64,000 nt of DNA from Cephalopachus bancanus (GCA_027257055.1 JAPVLO010000073.1:6314501-6378500); one strand, 5' to 3'. Shown: positions 34,666-46,937, counted from the stretch's first letter. Numbers and translations are program-made. Notes: generated from the sequence alone by a model not told the origin.

Positions 34666-34975
34666 AGATAAGATGTCTCTCTTCCATGGAGTGTTCAAAT
34701 TGAGTGTCAATGCTTTCTTTCATTAAAGACATGGAAGTTTATTTGAAGGAATTCTGATATATATGAGAGGCCTTGAAGAATCTTCAAAACTGAGCCAATC
34801 ATTAATGGGATGTTACTGGACTCTTCCCTCTCTAACAAGAAGATTCACCCTGCACCTGTATACTTTCAGTTCTGACATTTAAACTATTGCTCGGTGCTCT
34901 GTGTTATCTCATTTAAGCCTGATAACAACCCTATAGACTAGAGTGGATTTTATTATCTTTACGCTAATAGACATG

Positions 34976-37295
34976 GACTTTTGCCAACGAAGGTAGAGGA
35001 TACCATGGATATTAATTCTGAAAATGCAAAGGGATCAATTCATCCCTTTGATAGATTTGTTGATGAAAAGGTTTTCCTTAAAGACTTGAGACTGTTGATA
35101 TCAATATAAAGTTATTTTGGTAGAAAAACTGTAATATAAAAGAATAAACTAACACAACTTAATATAAGAGATATATGGGGTAACGAAGTTGAGACAGTGC
35201 AGAAGTTGGGTTGGTTCATAGATTGTCTTTCCAAATCAAGGGGGTCTGAAGTTACAGAAATAGAATTACAGCCGGGGGGAGAGGAAAGGCCTCAGCTTGG
35301 CTGGTGAACTGGCAGTATTAGCCTCTTTTGCTGTATTTTAGGAAAATTAGAAACAATAGCCGGTACTTTCCCCCAGAGAAGTGCCCCAGTCTGCAGCTGC
35401 TCAACTCCAAACAGGTTCTACTACCTCCTGTGCGCACCTCAAGAGAAGCCCCAAAAGCTCTAATCTCCATGACCACTGGCCTTGCCTCAGCTATGATCAG
35501 CCATTCCTGATTAAATTTTGTCAGCATTTCTATTCTACTTCTGTGTGCAATCTAATATTTCTTGTAGTGAATTCCAGTCACTCAGAAATATCTGCCTTGG
35601 TGGGCCATTTTCACCCGAGATACAAGTGATTTTTTTTTTTGGTTATCATTATTTAAAATGGTTTATAACACAAAGCAATAAAATAATCATAAATATAATG
35701 AGATGGGAAAGCTTTTTTAAGGGTAATATCTTTACTGGCATCGCCATTCTCTACCTCCTTACTTTTTCCACTGGTTCTAACCTGGTGGGGTGGAAGCAGA
35801 TATCAAAGTCACCTGGAATAGGCTTTTAAATAACTCATACCCTCCTACCCATCCCTTCTGCAAGATTTTATTTTGCTGAAAACAACCATTTTTTACAAAC
35901 GCAGCATAACCTACATTCCTCCAATTCCTCAAAACTCTTGAAGAGGAGTTTCAAGATCCTTTAGGAATTTGCATACTTTTTTTTTTAAGGCATGGAGGAG
36001 GGATTTATGTTTAAATGCATTTATATAACAAGCTTTCCTTGGCATAAGTAAAACATCCTGTTTTATGTTAAGTACTATCACATAACAAGATATAACAGTA
36101 TATATATTGTAGCAATTTTAAAGTTTCTTTCATACCTAAATTGAAAAAGATACTATTAGATTTAAAATCTCAGTTAAAGGAAAAAGGTAGTTGGAGACCC
36201 CTTTTTCTATAATGAACCATCAATTATTCAGTAGTAGTCTCTGAAGTTTCTCAGAATAAACTCATTTCCATCTTGCTTTTAGTTTAAGGGAAACTTAGCT
36301 AGTGCTTTTACTTTAAATATGTACTTCTTCTGGTTTTTTTTCTCCATCTCCCAAGTGGCTTTTCCATTAGATATTGGAAGGTATTATCTTTAAGTTGGTG
36401 ACCCTCGAGTGAATGAAAAACGCAGTTGAGATTGAAGAAGTGCTATATATGTCTGCTCAAATTATCTCTTTCTTCCATCATCTTCTGCTACCAAACTTGA
36501 GATGCCCTGTTACCAAACTTGAGACACCTGCCAGTAAAACTACACATTTCCCCAGGTTAGACAATTGGGGAATTTTGGGGAGTCTCTTTTATTCATTGGA
36601 AAAGCTGAGTTTTATTTATTTATAATTTATACTCCACATATTTGAGGTGGTCAGAAATACAAATATGTCCATTATAGAAATTAAAAAGGAACCCTTCCCC
36701 TCTTCCCTACTAATCTCTGTGTGTCCACCCCCACCCCCACCCCACAATAATAGAAAGAAAGTAATCTGATTCAGCCTCAGTTAAAATGATAGGAAACCAC
36801 AAGTCACAATGATATTTGATTATTTTATGTCAGAACACTCTAGTGATCTCAGACATGAAGGAATCAAGGAGATTGACTAGGTGGGGGAAATGTTTTGTTT
36901 AGTTAGTAAGTTTATGTACCTGAGCACCAAATCTACACATTCTACTGTGTTACATGATGCTGGAGCTGGGATTTTACAAACCACATTTCTGCTTTGCCAG
37001 CTGGCTCCCCATTAAGTTCTGCCAATTGTGGTGGTGGGGGAGGATGTTTAGAGAGAGAGTGTAAGGTGGGAGGAGGAAAAGGAACTACTTGCTCCTTCCT
37101 ATCTGCTTACTATTCCTGGGGGCATCAGCCCTACAGTGCTGCCTCACCCTGAGAAAGCAATTCCTTCCCATCACAACCCTTGTAGAACCTGTCTTTTTTG
37201 CACCTTCAGAGACACCAGGACCAGCTGCCTAGAGACCTCTCTTCAGAGATCTCAGTTTCATTCCCAGGGCTTCTTCTCCAAGCTTCCAAGTTTTA
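34976..37295. other. unassigned sequence
   Basis: No gene recognised. A C-rich run (36725-36743) and short low-complexity stretches are present. Open frames of up to 103 codons (35518-35829) have no recognisable features. Confidence 0.5.
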
Positions 37296-37645
37296 ATACG
37301 GCTTGAACATCCCAATCCCCAAACCCGAGATCTGAAATGCTCCAAAATCTGAAATGTTGTGAATGCTGTCATGATGCCACAAGTGGAACACTTCACACCT
37401 GACCTCACATGATGAGTCACAGTCAAAAAAACAGCCAAAACTTTGTTTCATCCACAAAATTATTTAATATCTTATATAAATTTATCTTCAGACTATATGT
37501 ATAAGATGTATATGAAACATAAATGAATTTCATGTTTTGACTTGGGTTCCATTTCCAAGGTATCTCATTTATGTACGTGTAAATATTCCAACATCTGAAA
37601 AAAAATCTGAAATCCGAAACACGTCTGGCCCCAGACATTTCAGAA
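37296..37645. mobile_element. Tigger-type DNA transposon fossil
   Basis: GATCTGAAATGCTCCAAAATCTGAAAT, ACAAGTGGAACACTTCACACCTGACCTCACATGATG, AACTTTGTTTCATCCACAAAATTATTTAATA, AACATAAATGAATTTCATGTTTTGACTTGGGTTCC and ATCTGAAATCCGAAACACGTCTGG are typical of a widespread mammalian Tigger-group element. Only this core of about 350 bases is present and no transposase frame remains. The subfamily name is not assigned. Confidence 0.75.
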
Positions 37646-37809
37646 GAATGGTAGAAAAATTGCTAGTTCTATAAATCAATAATTATATATATATACATAT
37701 ATGTATGTATATATAATGAAAATATTTTTAAGATACAAAATTATATTCTTTAAATTTACCTTTTGGTTCTCTGGAAAGTCAATAACTATTGCTTGCATGT
37801 GCGAGTAAG

Positions 37810-39423
37810 AAGGTGACATCAGCAAGATGGTTGACTAGAGATACTTGGTTCTCATCCCCTCCCCCCCACACACTCACAGAGGATCAACGCAACAGATAAA
37901 CAGCTAAGATCTGACTGGCATGTTGAAATGATGAAGTGCAGCTCTTCAGCTTCATCTCCTCTGCCCAGATCTGATTGGCCCAGAGGCAGAAGAGACTTTC
38001 TATTTCAGAATAAAAGGTAAGTAGAAGCCCCCACTGCAACCATAAACACCCACAGTCCTGAGCTCAGTTTGGAGAGTTGCAATGAATTAATATGGTTACA
38101 CTGCCCCAGATTAGGAGGACAATGTTTTCACTCTCAGTCCCCATCCACTCCCTGTGAGATAGGCTGCTGTAGCATGACACCATATGCTGTAGCATACTGA
38201 CCTCTAGGTCATACTCCAGAACCACCTCTAGAGTATGACTTAGAAGCCAGTAAACACTGCACCTCTCTAGCACTGGAGCTCCATCCTTCATTCCACCAAA
38301 CCCACATGGGTGGCTGAATGCCACAACCCCATCTGCATGAAGCCTGGGCCCAGGATCAGCTGTGACTCTGGTCCTGCACAGCATGGAAATCAACCCACAC
38401 CACCACACTTCTAGTCAAAGAAACAGTCTGGCAGTCCCACCCAGGGCAAACCAGCTCTTGAGTTGTGCACTGTCTCCTAAGTGAGTGAGGTTTCCAAGCC
38501 TTGGAATGGTAGAGTGACTACACATTCCTCCTTAGGACCTGAGAAATAGCCTTGTAGCACCCAACAACACTCCACCCCTAGACATGTCCTTGGCCTGCTA
38601 ATGGCCCTGTGCCCACAATCAGAGTCTGAGAAGTAATCTTACACCACTGGAAGGCATGCCCCCTATATGACTAAACAGCTGGAAGTCTACAGTCTGAAGC
38701 CTATCCTGACCAAGCCAAGAAGCCTTGTGTCTATATCCTAAAATTGAATGCCCCCCTCCATAGCAGGCAGGCACACTCCCAGGCTAGCAAAGTAGCCTTG
38801 AAGCCACATCTTGGGCCTGAGAAACAAATTCACAGGCTTCCACTGGAAGATATACTCCCAAACCAGCTGAATAGATATGTGCCTGCAGCCTGGGCTTGAG
38901 AAACAACTCCACAGGCCACTCTTCAGGCCAACCAAACAAACACATACCCATGCTCCCAGCCAAAATGAGAGCCCGGCAGCCCCAACCATAGCAAGCTAGA
39001 CCCCAAATTGGTTGATTCATGGTGTGCATGCATGCTCTCCTAACCTAAGAAACAGCCCAGGAAGCCCACCCCCAGCACAGCTGCACCACTGCTGCCCAAA
39101 ACTCTTTCACCCTAGGTCACTGAGACAGTCACAAATGTTGGTAATGTGGATAATAGCTGAAGTAACTACATGAAGACTACACTGTCACATCCATCCAGAA
39201 CCATGGTCAACACACCTTACTGAACTGATACCTCAAGATTCATTCATACAAATAAGTCTTTCCCTGTGAAGTACACTTCATAAAATAGGAAGAGGTGACC
39301 ATTCCACCAGATTCATAGAAATCAATGTAGAAACACATTGAACAAGAAAAAGCAAGGAAGCATGCTATTTCCCCAAGGGAAAACAATAATAATCCAGACC
39401 ATAATCACAAGGAAATATATGAA
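37810..39423 (+). promoter_or_regulatory. L1 copy 4 5'UTR
   Basis: GC-richer than its surroundings. AGATGGTTGACTAG replaces the YY1 core. The 3' half contains five spaced, diverged copies of a CCTGAGAAACAA-like phrase (about 38532, 38626, 38815, 38888 and 39045), so this UTR was built partly from imperfect internal repeats. An inverted repeat lies at 38204-38243. Open frames on the minus strand here are not genes. Confidence 0.65.
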
Positions 39424-40305
39424 ATGCTAGAAAAAGAATTCAAAATAATAATCTTGAGGAAACTCAGTGAGATAAAACAAAATACAGATAGGCAATTCAA
39501 CAAAATTAAGAAAACAATTTATGATTCAAATGATAAATTCAGCAAAGACATAGATTTCATAAAGAAGGGCCAAATGGAATTCCTAGAGCTGAAAAATTCA
39601 ATGGATAAAATAAAAATGTATAATGAAGAGCTTCAACAACAAACTAAACCAAAGAGAAGAAAAAACTTCTCACTTGAACACAGTTCCTTTGAAATAAAAC
39701 AGGCAGACCCCCCCAAAAATCTTTTTTTTTAAAGGAAGAATGCCTACAGAATTTATAGGACACCATTAATTGAACAAATATTTGTTTTATAGTGTTCCAG
39801 AAGCAGAAGAGAAGGAAAATTGTGAGGGAAATATATTAATAAAATAGAAGAAGAAAACTTTCCAAATCTTGAGAGAAATATAGACACCCAGGTCTAGAAA
39901 GTTCAAGAATCCCAATTAGACTTAATCCAAGCAGATCTTCTCTGAGGCATATTTTAGTCAAATTGTCAAAAGTCAAAGATAAATAAAAAATTTTAAAAGC
40001 AGCAGGAGAAAAGCATCTCATACATAAGGTAACCCCCTTTAGACTAATAGCAGAATATCAGTAAAACCTTACAGGTCAGGAGAGAATGAGAAGATATATT
40101 TTAATATTGAAAGAAATAAAAACTGTTAACCAGGAATGTTATACCCAGAAAGCTATCCTTCAGAAATGAAGGATAAATAAAATCTTTCTCAGATAAGAAA
40201 AAATGAAGAGACTTCAATACCACTAGACCAGCATTACTAAAAATGCTCAAAAAAGTCTTATATCTGGAAGTGAAAAGAAAATAACCACCATCATTGAAAA
40301 CATGT
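39424..40305 (+). pseudogene. L1 copy 4 ORF1 remnant
   Basis: The N-terminal, coiled-coil part is still open for 102 codons (LEKEFKIIILRKLSEIKQNT, NKIKKTIYDSNDKFSKDIDF, LKNSMDKIKMYNEELQQQT) and then frameshifts. The C-terminal domain is recognisable but broken around 40060-40250 (AGAGAATGAGAAGATATATTTTAATATTGAAAG; AATGTTATACCCAGAAAGC). The family protein has about 340 residues; none of this is translatable in one frame now. Confidence 0.8.
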
Positions 40306-40561
40306 AAAACTATAAATGTCACCAGCAGAGCAGATAAACAAGGGAGGGAAAAAAGGCATCAAATCTTATCACTACAGAAAACCACCCAAACACAAAAATA
40401 AACAAGAAAGAAATTACAGAACAAAGGATATAGAAACTAACCAGAAAACAATCAATAACATGACAGAAATCTTCACCTATTGATAATAACCATGAAAAAT
40501 ACATGGATAAATTTGCCAATTTAAAATATATAGACTGACTGAATGGTTTTAAAAACAAGAC

Positions 40562-42095
40562 ACCTGAAAACCCAAGATAATCTGTCAAAAATCTCTTTGC
40601 ACAGATAAAGGACTTTGACAAAGTCTCAGGATATAAAAAAAATGTGCAAAAGGCAGTCGCATTTCTATACATCAATAATAAACAAACAGAAACCCAAATA
40701 AAAAGCACTATCCCACTCACAATAGCCACACAAAAGAAGAAATACCTTGGCATCTTCCTAGCCATAGACGTGAAAGGCCTTTATAATGAAAACTACAAAA
40801 CATTGCTCAAATAAATCAAAGATGACACAAACAAATGGAAAAATATTCCATACTCATGGATTGGAAGAATCAACATTGTTAAGATGTCCATCCTACCCAA
40901 GACAATCTACAGATTTAACACAATACCCGTTAAATTACTAGCAGCATTGGCAGCATTCTTCTCAGACCTAGAAATGACAATACAGGAATTCATATGGAAA
41001 CATAAACAACAATGAATAGCCAAAACAATTCTCAGCAAACAAAACAAAGCAGGAAGTATCACACTCCCAGACTGTAAGTTTTATTATAAAGTTACAATAA
41101 TCAAAACAGCCTGGTATTGGTACAAGAACAGGCATATAAACCAGTGGAACAGGATAGAGATTCCAGAAGCAAAACCTCAATTTCTCAACCTACTCATCTT
41201 CAACAAAGCCTCCAACCACTGGGGAGAGGAGAACCTATTCAGTAAATGGTGCTGGGAAAACTGAATGAACAAATGCAGGAGATTAAAACAAGACGCCTAC
41301 CTATGACCATACACAAAAATCAACTCTAGATGGATAAATGATCAAAACATAAAACCTCAAAATATAAGAACCTTAGAAACTGCAGGACACACTCTTATGG
41401 AAATTGGAACTGGCAACCAATTTTTGAACAAAATCCCAAGTGCCCATGCCATAAGAGATAAGATGACAAGTGGGACCTCATCAACTGACAATCTTCTGCA
41501 AAGTCAAAGAAATCATCAAGAGAGCAGGGAGACAGCCCACAGACTGGGAAAAGATATTTGCCAATTGCATATTTGACAAATGCCAAGCATCTAGGATCTA
41601 CAAGGAACTCAAATGTGCTGAAAGAAAAAAATAAACAGTCCTATTACAAAATGGGCAAAAGTTATGAAGAAATACTTCTCAAAAAAAGGCATATGAACAG
41701 CCAACAGATACATGAAAAAATATTCAGCCTCACTAGTCAGCACGGAAATGCAAATTAAAACTACACTGAGATACCACCTAACTCCAGTCATGATGGCCAT
41801 CATAACTCAAAAAACAACAGATACTGAAGAGGATGCAGAGAAAGGGAACACTTCTACTCTGCTGGTGGGAGTGTAAACTAGTACAGCCTCTGTGGAAAAC
41901 AGTGTGGCAATTCCTATAAGATCTAAAAATTGAACTTTCATGTGACCGTGCAATTTCCCTACTGAGAATATACACAGAGTAACTAAAAATACTTTATGAA
42001 AATGATACCATGTTCACACATGTTTATTGTGGCATTGTTGACCATAGCAAGAACATGGAACCAACCGTGCTGCCCATTGAAAGAGGACTAGATTT

Positions 42096-42144
<49 letters not shown>

Positions 42145-42457
42145 TATTACATATACACAATGGAATATTACACAGCCATAAAGAAGGACAAAATATGAAC
42201 TTCACAACAACTTGGACAGACTTAAAGTCTATAATACTGAGTGATCTATTGCAGAAACAAAGAATTGAGTATCACATGTTCTCATTTTAAGTGAATTTGA
42301 ACAACTATCATAATAATATAAGAAAAGGATTGGCAGTAGTGGGAAACTGCCAGGGGATGGGGGGGCACACCTCATCAACAAGGATACCTGCATAGTGAAC
42401 ATTTGTATGCCTAATCCTGAATTGTACCCATCTTTAAAATAAAAAAATTAAAAAAAT
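40562..42457 (+). mobile_element. 5'-truncated L1 (copy 3) nested in L1 copy 4
   Basis: The sequence matches the 3' third of copies 1 and 2, starting just after the RT catalytic box (ACCTGAAAACCCAAGATAATCTGTCAAAAATC) and running through the C-terminal region and 3'UTR to an A-rich tail. AAAAACAAGAC (40551-40561) and AAAAAGAAGAC (42458-42468) are its target duplication, with one mismatch. Removing it rejoins copy 4 ORF2. It contains an A14 run and a (TA)n microsatellite (42097-42135). ORF2 ends at TGA 42298-42300. Confidence 0.92.
42096..42135. repeat. poly-A plus (TA)n microsatellite in L1 copy 3
   Basis: About 15 A residues run into about 12 TA units, where copy 2 has only TTTTTAAATGTGGTACATATATATGATGG. 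The expansion is specific to this copy. Confidence 0.95.
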
Positions 42458-42778
42458 AAAAAGAAGACCCATCTGTATGCTTTCTATAAGAAACTCACCT
42501 TCCTATTAACACATATAGAATGGAAATAAAGGAATGGAAAAAGATATTCCTGGCAAGTGAAAACCAAGAGGGAGCAGGAGTACTAATATTTATATCAGAC
42601 AAAACAGACTTCAAGCCAAAATCTGTGAAGAGACAAAGGAGGACATTATATAATAATGAAGGGATCAATTCAGCAAGAAGATATAACAATTATAAATATA
42701 TACACACCCAACACTGGAGTGCTCAGCTATATAAAGCAAATATTAGTAGATTTAAATTTTTTTAAAAATTAAAATTAT

Positions 42779-43048
42779 GTAATCCCAGCACTTTGGGAAG
42801 TGGAAGCGAAAGGACTACCTGAGCCCATGGGCTTAAGACCAGTCTGGGCAACTGGGTGAGACCTCGTCTCTAAAATAAATCAAAAAATTAGCTGGGTGTG
42901 GTAATGCATACCTTTAGTTCCGGCTGCTTGGAAGGCTGAGGCAGAAGGATCGCCTGAGCCAAGCAAGTCAATGCTGGGGTGGCCGTGAGCGTGCCACTGC
43001 TCTCCACCCTGGGTGACAGAGTGAGACACTGATTAAAAAAAAAAAATC
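42779..43048 (+). mobile_element. Alu lacking its first ~17 bases
   Basis: Starts directly at GTAATCCCAGCACTTTGGGAAG and ends in an A tail. AAAATTAT is duplicated (42771-42778 and 43049-43056), so this is a 5'-truncated insertion, not a later deletion. The right arm reads GGTGGCCGTGAGCGTGCCACTGC, without the palindrome of the younger group. It lies in the ORF2 remnant of L1 copy 4. Confidence 0.9.
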
Positions 43049-43122
43049 AAAATTATATCCAGTGTCTTGTCTGACCACAATGGAATAAAACTAGATATTA
43101 ATAACAAGAAAAACATTCAACT

Positions 43123-43158
43123 CTATACAGATACATTTTCATATATGTATCTGTATAG
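43123..43158. repeat. perfect 14-bp inverted repeat
   Basis: CTATACAGATACAT (43123-43136) and ATGTATCTGTATAG (43145-43158) are exact complements separated by 8 bases. The hairpin sits inside old L1 ORF2, where L1 sequence has no such symmetry. Confidence 0.95.
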
Positions 43159-44544
43159 TTCCTTAAACAACATGCTCCTGAATGACCAATAGGTGAAAGA
43201 AGAAATTAAGACTAAAATTTAAAAATTTCTGAAACAAATGAAGATAGAAGCACAACATACTAAAACCTATGGGATACAGCAAAAACATTATTAAGAGGCA
43301 ATAATAAATACCTACACCAAAAAACTAGAATAATTGTAAGTAAACAATCTAATGATAAAGCTTAAGAAAAAATAAAACAAACCCCAAATAGAAAAGCAAA
43401 ACTAAAACAAACCCCAAATTAATAGAAGAAAAATAATGATCAGAGCAGAAATAGACAAAATTGAGACTATTTAAAAAATCAATAAAACAAAATGTTTATT
43501 TTAAAAAACTTTTTATTATGGACTTTTTTTAAAAAAGATAAAATTGACAAACCATTAGCTTAAATAAGAAAAGAAGACAAAAAAAGAAAACCCAAAGAAA
43601 TAAAGTCAGAAATAAAAAGATGTTACAACAGATATCACAGAAATACACAGGACTTTTAGAGACTATTAAGGACAACTATATGCCAATAATTTCAGAAACC
43701 TAGAAGAAATGGAGAAATTCCTGGACACATAAAACCTATCAAGATTGAACCAAGAAGAAATAGACCAATACAAGTAATGAGACCAAGAGACCAATAACAA
43801 GTAATGAGATTGAATCAGTAATGAAAATCTCCCAACAAAAAAAAAGCCTAGGACTTAATGGCTTCACTGATCAATTTTACTGAATCCTTAAAGAAGAATT
43901 AATGCCAATTCTTCTCAAACTATATCAGAAAGTTAAAGCACAGGGAACTTTTCCTAACTCATTCTATGAGGCCAGCATAAATGTAAGGTCAAAACCATAC
44001 GTCGAGAAAAAAAGAAAACTACAGGCCAATATTCCTGATTAACACAGTCACAAAAATTCTCAAAAAAATACTAGTAATGAATACACATCAAAAATATGGA
44101 TATGCACATCAAAAGATAAACATCATGAACAAGTAGGCTGTGTCTCAGGAATGCAAAAATTGTTCAACATGTGCAAAACAATAAACATCATGCATCACAT
44201 CAATAGAATGAAGAACAAAAACCATACGATGATCTCAATAGAAGCAGAAAAAGCATTTGATTAAATTGAACTTCCCTTGATAAAACCTCTCAATAAGTTA
44301 GGTATAGAAGAAATATAAAAACCATATATGACAAACCCACAGCTAACATCATACCAAATGGAGAAAAGCTGAATGTTTTTTCTATAATAACTAGAGCAAG
44401 ACAAGGATGCCTACTCTCTTCAATCTTATTCAACATAGTACTGGAAGTCCTAGCCAGAGCAGTTAGACAAGAGAGATAAATAAAGGGCAGCTAAATTGGC
44501 AAGGAAAAAGTCAAATTCTCTCTGTTTGCAGACAAGATAATCTT

Positions 44545-44620
44545 TTTATTTATGTATTTATTTATTTATTTTGAAGCTGTGAGGTATAAGTAGGGATTTA
44601 CTACATAAGTAGGTTGCATG
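44545..44620 (-). mobile_element. short antisense L1 3' tail
   Basis: A (TTTA)n-rich run (complement of the tail) leads to TTTTGAAGCTGTGAGGTATAAGTAGGGATTTACTACATAAGTAGGTTGCATG, matching the antisense L1 3' ends at 63400 and 46760. ATCTT occurs at both junctions (about 44540-44544 and 44621-44625). It is only about 76 bases long and interrupts the RT region of L1 copy 4. Confidence 0.75.
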
Positions 44621-44666
44621 ATCTTATATATAGATAAACTTAAAGACTCTACTAAAAACTCTTGTA

Positions 44667-44974
44667 GCCGGGTTTGGTGGCTCAGCCTGTAATCCCGTGC
44701 CTTTGGGAGGCTGAGGTGAGTGGATTGCCTGAGCCCATGGGTTCGAGACCCGCCTGGGCAGGCAAGACCTCATCTCTACAGTAAATCAATAAAAAAATTC
44801 GCCGGGCATGGTAGCACGCGCCTGTAGTTCCAGCTGCTTGAAAGGCTGAGGCGGAAGGATCGCCAGAGCCCAGCAGGTAGAGGCTGCGGTGGCCAGGAGC
44901 GGCCACTGCACTCCAGTCTGGGCGACACAGAGTGAGACTCCAACTCAAAAAAATAAAAAATTAAATTAAAAAAA
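44667..44974 (+). mobile_element. lineage-specific Alu in L1 copy 4
   Basis: Starts GCCGGGTTTGGTGGCTCAGCC. Target duplication AAAAACTCTTG (44654-44664 and 44975-44985). B box GGGTTCGAGACCC intact. Right arm GTGGCCAGGAGCGGCCAC (44889-44906) is palindromic except for one arm base. Confidence 0.95.
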
Positions 44975-46478
44975 AAAAACTCTTGGAACCGATAAACAAA
45001 TTGAGTAAAGTTGCAGGGTACAAAAGAAATATACAAAAATTAGTAGTATTTTTATACACGAACAATGAGCTAGCTAAAACAAAAAAGATAAGGAAGGCAA
45101 TCTTATTTATAATAGCAACAACAGCAACAAAAACCTAGGAATAAGGAGATGAAACACCTTAACAAGGAAAATTACAAAACACTGATGAAAGAAATTGAAG
45201 AAGATACAAACAAATGGAAAGAACCACAATCATGAATCAGAAGAATTAGTATTTCTAAAACGACACTAGTACCAAAAGCAATCTACAGATTAAATATAAT
45301 CCCTATTAAAATACCAATAATATTTATTCAGAAATAAAAAAATCTTAAAATGTATATTGAAATACATAATACCCTGAATAGCCAAAGAAACCCTGAGCAA
45401 AACAAACAATAACAGCAACAACAAAGCTGGAGGCATCACACTTAGCAGACTTCAGAATATTCTACTACAAAGCTGAAGTTACCAGAACAGCTTGATACTG
45501 GTGTAAAAACAATTGTATAGATCAATGGAACAGAATAGAAAACCCAGCAATTAATTTACTTATTTATAGCAAACTCATTTTTGACAAAGGTGCCAAGAGC
45601 ATACATTGGGAAAAGGACAATATGCTCAATAAATGGTTCTGGGAAAACTGGATAGCCATATGCAGAAGAATGAAACTAGATACACACTTCTACCTTATGC
45701 AAAACCAACTTAAAACAATTCAAAGAAAACACAGTGGAAACTCTTTAGGATATTGTTCTGGGAAAATACTTTATGAGCAAGACTTCAAAAGCACAAGCAA
45801 CAAAAACAAAAATAAACGGCATATGAAACTTAAAAGCTTTTTGACAGCAAAGGAAACAACCAACAGAGTGAAAAGACAACATGTAAAATGGGAGAAAATA
45901 TTTGCAAACTATTCATCTGACAGGGGATTAATATCCAGAATATACAAGAAACTCACACGTTTCTACAGAAAGGAAAAAACAATCCAATTTGAAAACAGGC
46001 AAATTATCTGAACAGGCATTTCTCAAAACAAGACATACATATGGCCAAAAAAATATGAAAAAATGCTTAATATTATTAATCATCAGGGAAATATAAAGCA
46101 AAATCACACTCAGGTGTCCTCTCACCGCGGTTATTATAGGTATTATCAAAAAGACAAAAAATAACAAATTCTGGCAAGGATGCAGCAGAAAGGGAATTCT
46201 TAAATACTTGGTAGGAATGTAAACTAGTACATCCACTATGGAGAATAATATGGAAGTTTCTCTAAAACCTATGAATAGAACCATCATTTGGTCCAACGAT
46301 CTCACTACTGGGCATTTATCCAAAGGAGAGAAAAATCAGTCTATTGAAGAGATATCTGTATCCACGTTCAATGCAGCACTCCTCACAATAGCCAAGGTAT
46401 GGAATCAACTGAGATGTCTAACAACTGATTAGCAAATAAAGAAAATGTGGTATATATACGCAATGGAATACTATTTAG

Positions 46479-46500
46479 ACACACACACACACACACACAC
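46479..46500. repeat. (AC)11 microsatellite in L1 copy 4
   Basis: Eleven uninterrupted AC units followed by AAAAT, where L1 relatives have a short ACATACAGTGG-type sequence. Confidence 0.95.
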
Positions 46501-46740
46501 AAAATTATATCCTGTCATTTGTGACAACATGAATGGAACTCAAGAACATTATGTTACGTGAAATAAGCCAGCAACATAAATTTAAATACCACATGTTCTC
46601 ACTCATATATGTTGATCTCATAGAAGTAAAAGGTAGAACAGAGGATACTAGAGAATAGGAAGGGTGGTGGTGGGGAGAAGAGGGATAGATTTGTTAAAGG
46701 ATAAAACATTATAACTAGATGGAAGGAATAAGTTAGAGTG

Positions 46741-46937
46741 ATTTTTTCCCCCTTCATTTTATTTTAAAGATGTGGGGTACAAGTCAGAATTAGGTGCATA
46801 AGTGGTCTATGTACAGGTGAAGTTTGGGTCTCCCCAGGTCCTCATTTCCCCTGGTTTAAGACCAGGTATCCTAAGTGATGTTATGTGCCCCCTCCCACAG
46901 TATCCCACTACTGCTGATCCCACTCTTGCAGTGTTTA
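46741..46937 (-). mobile_element. antisense L1 3' end inserted in L1 copy 4 3'UTR
   Basis: It begins with a T-rich stretch and continues TAAAGATGTGGGGTACAAGTCAGAATTAGGTGCATAAG, GTACAGGTGAAGTTTGGGTCTCC, CCTCATTTCCCCTGG and GACCAGGTATCC. It aligns over about 190 bases with 63400-63590. The L1 copy 4 3'UTR continues directly after it at TTTACCATTGTAGGATGGCTAG. Confidence 0.8.

Larger units (their letters stand above)
40480..46435 (+). pseudogene. L1 copy 4 ORF2 remnant, split by four insertions
   Basis: ORF2 begins near CATGAAAAATACATGGATAAATTTGCC, is cut by L1 copy 3 just after GACTGAATGGTTTTAAAAACAAGAC, and resumes at CCCATCTGTATGCTTTCTATAAG (42467). Endonuclease and reverse-transcriptase blocks follow (for example GAAAACTACAGGCCAATATTCCTG near 44020). 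The RT catalytic box reads FADK (44525-44536), so the second Asp is lost. The C-terminal stretch at 45622-46011 is open for 129 codons, with [34 protein letters not shown] and [20 protein letters not shown]. Inactive. Confidence 0.85.

Noticed and set aside
36725..36743. C-rich run as a minus-strand G-quadruplex
   Set aside because: Only three runs of four or more C are present, with a fourth run of two, so at best a weak two-layer structure.
38064..38408. 114-codon minus-strand frame
   Set aside because: Lies antisense in an old L1 5'UTR and has no recognisable features.
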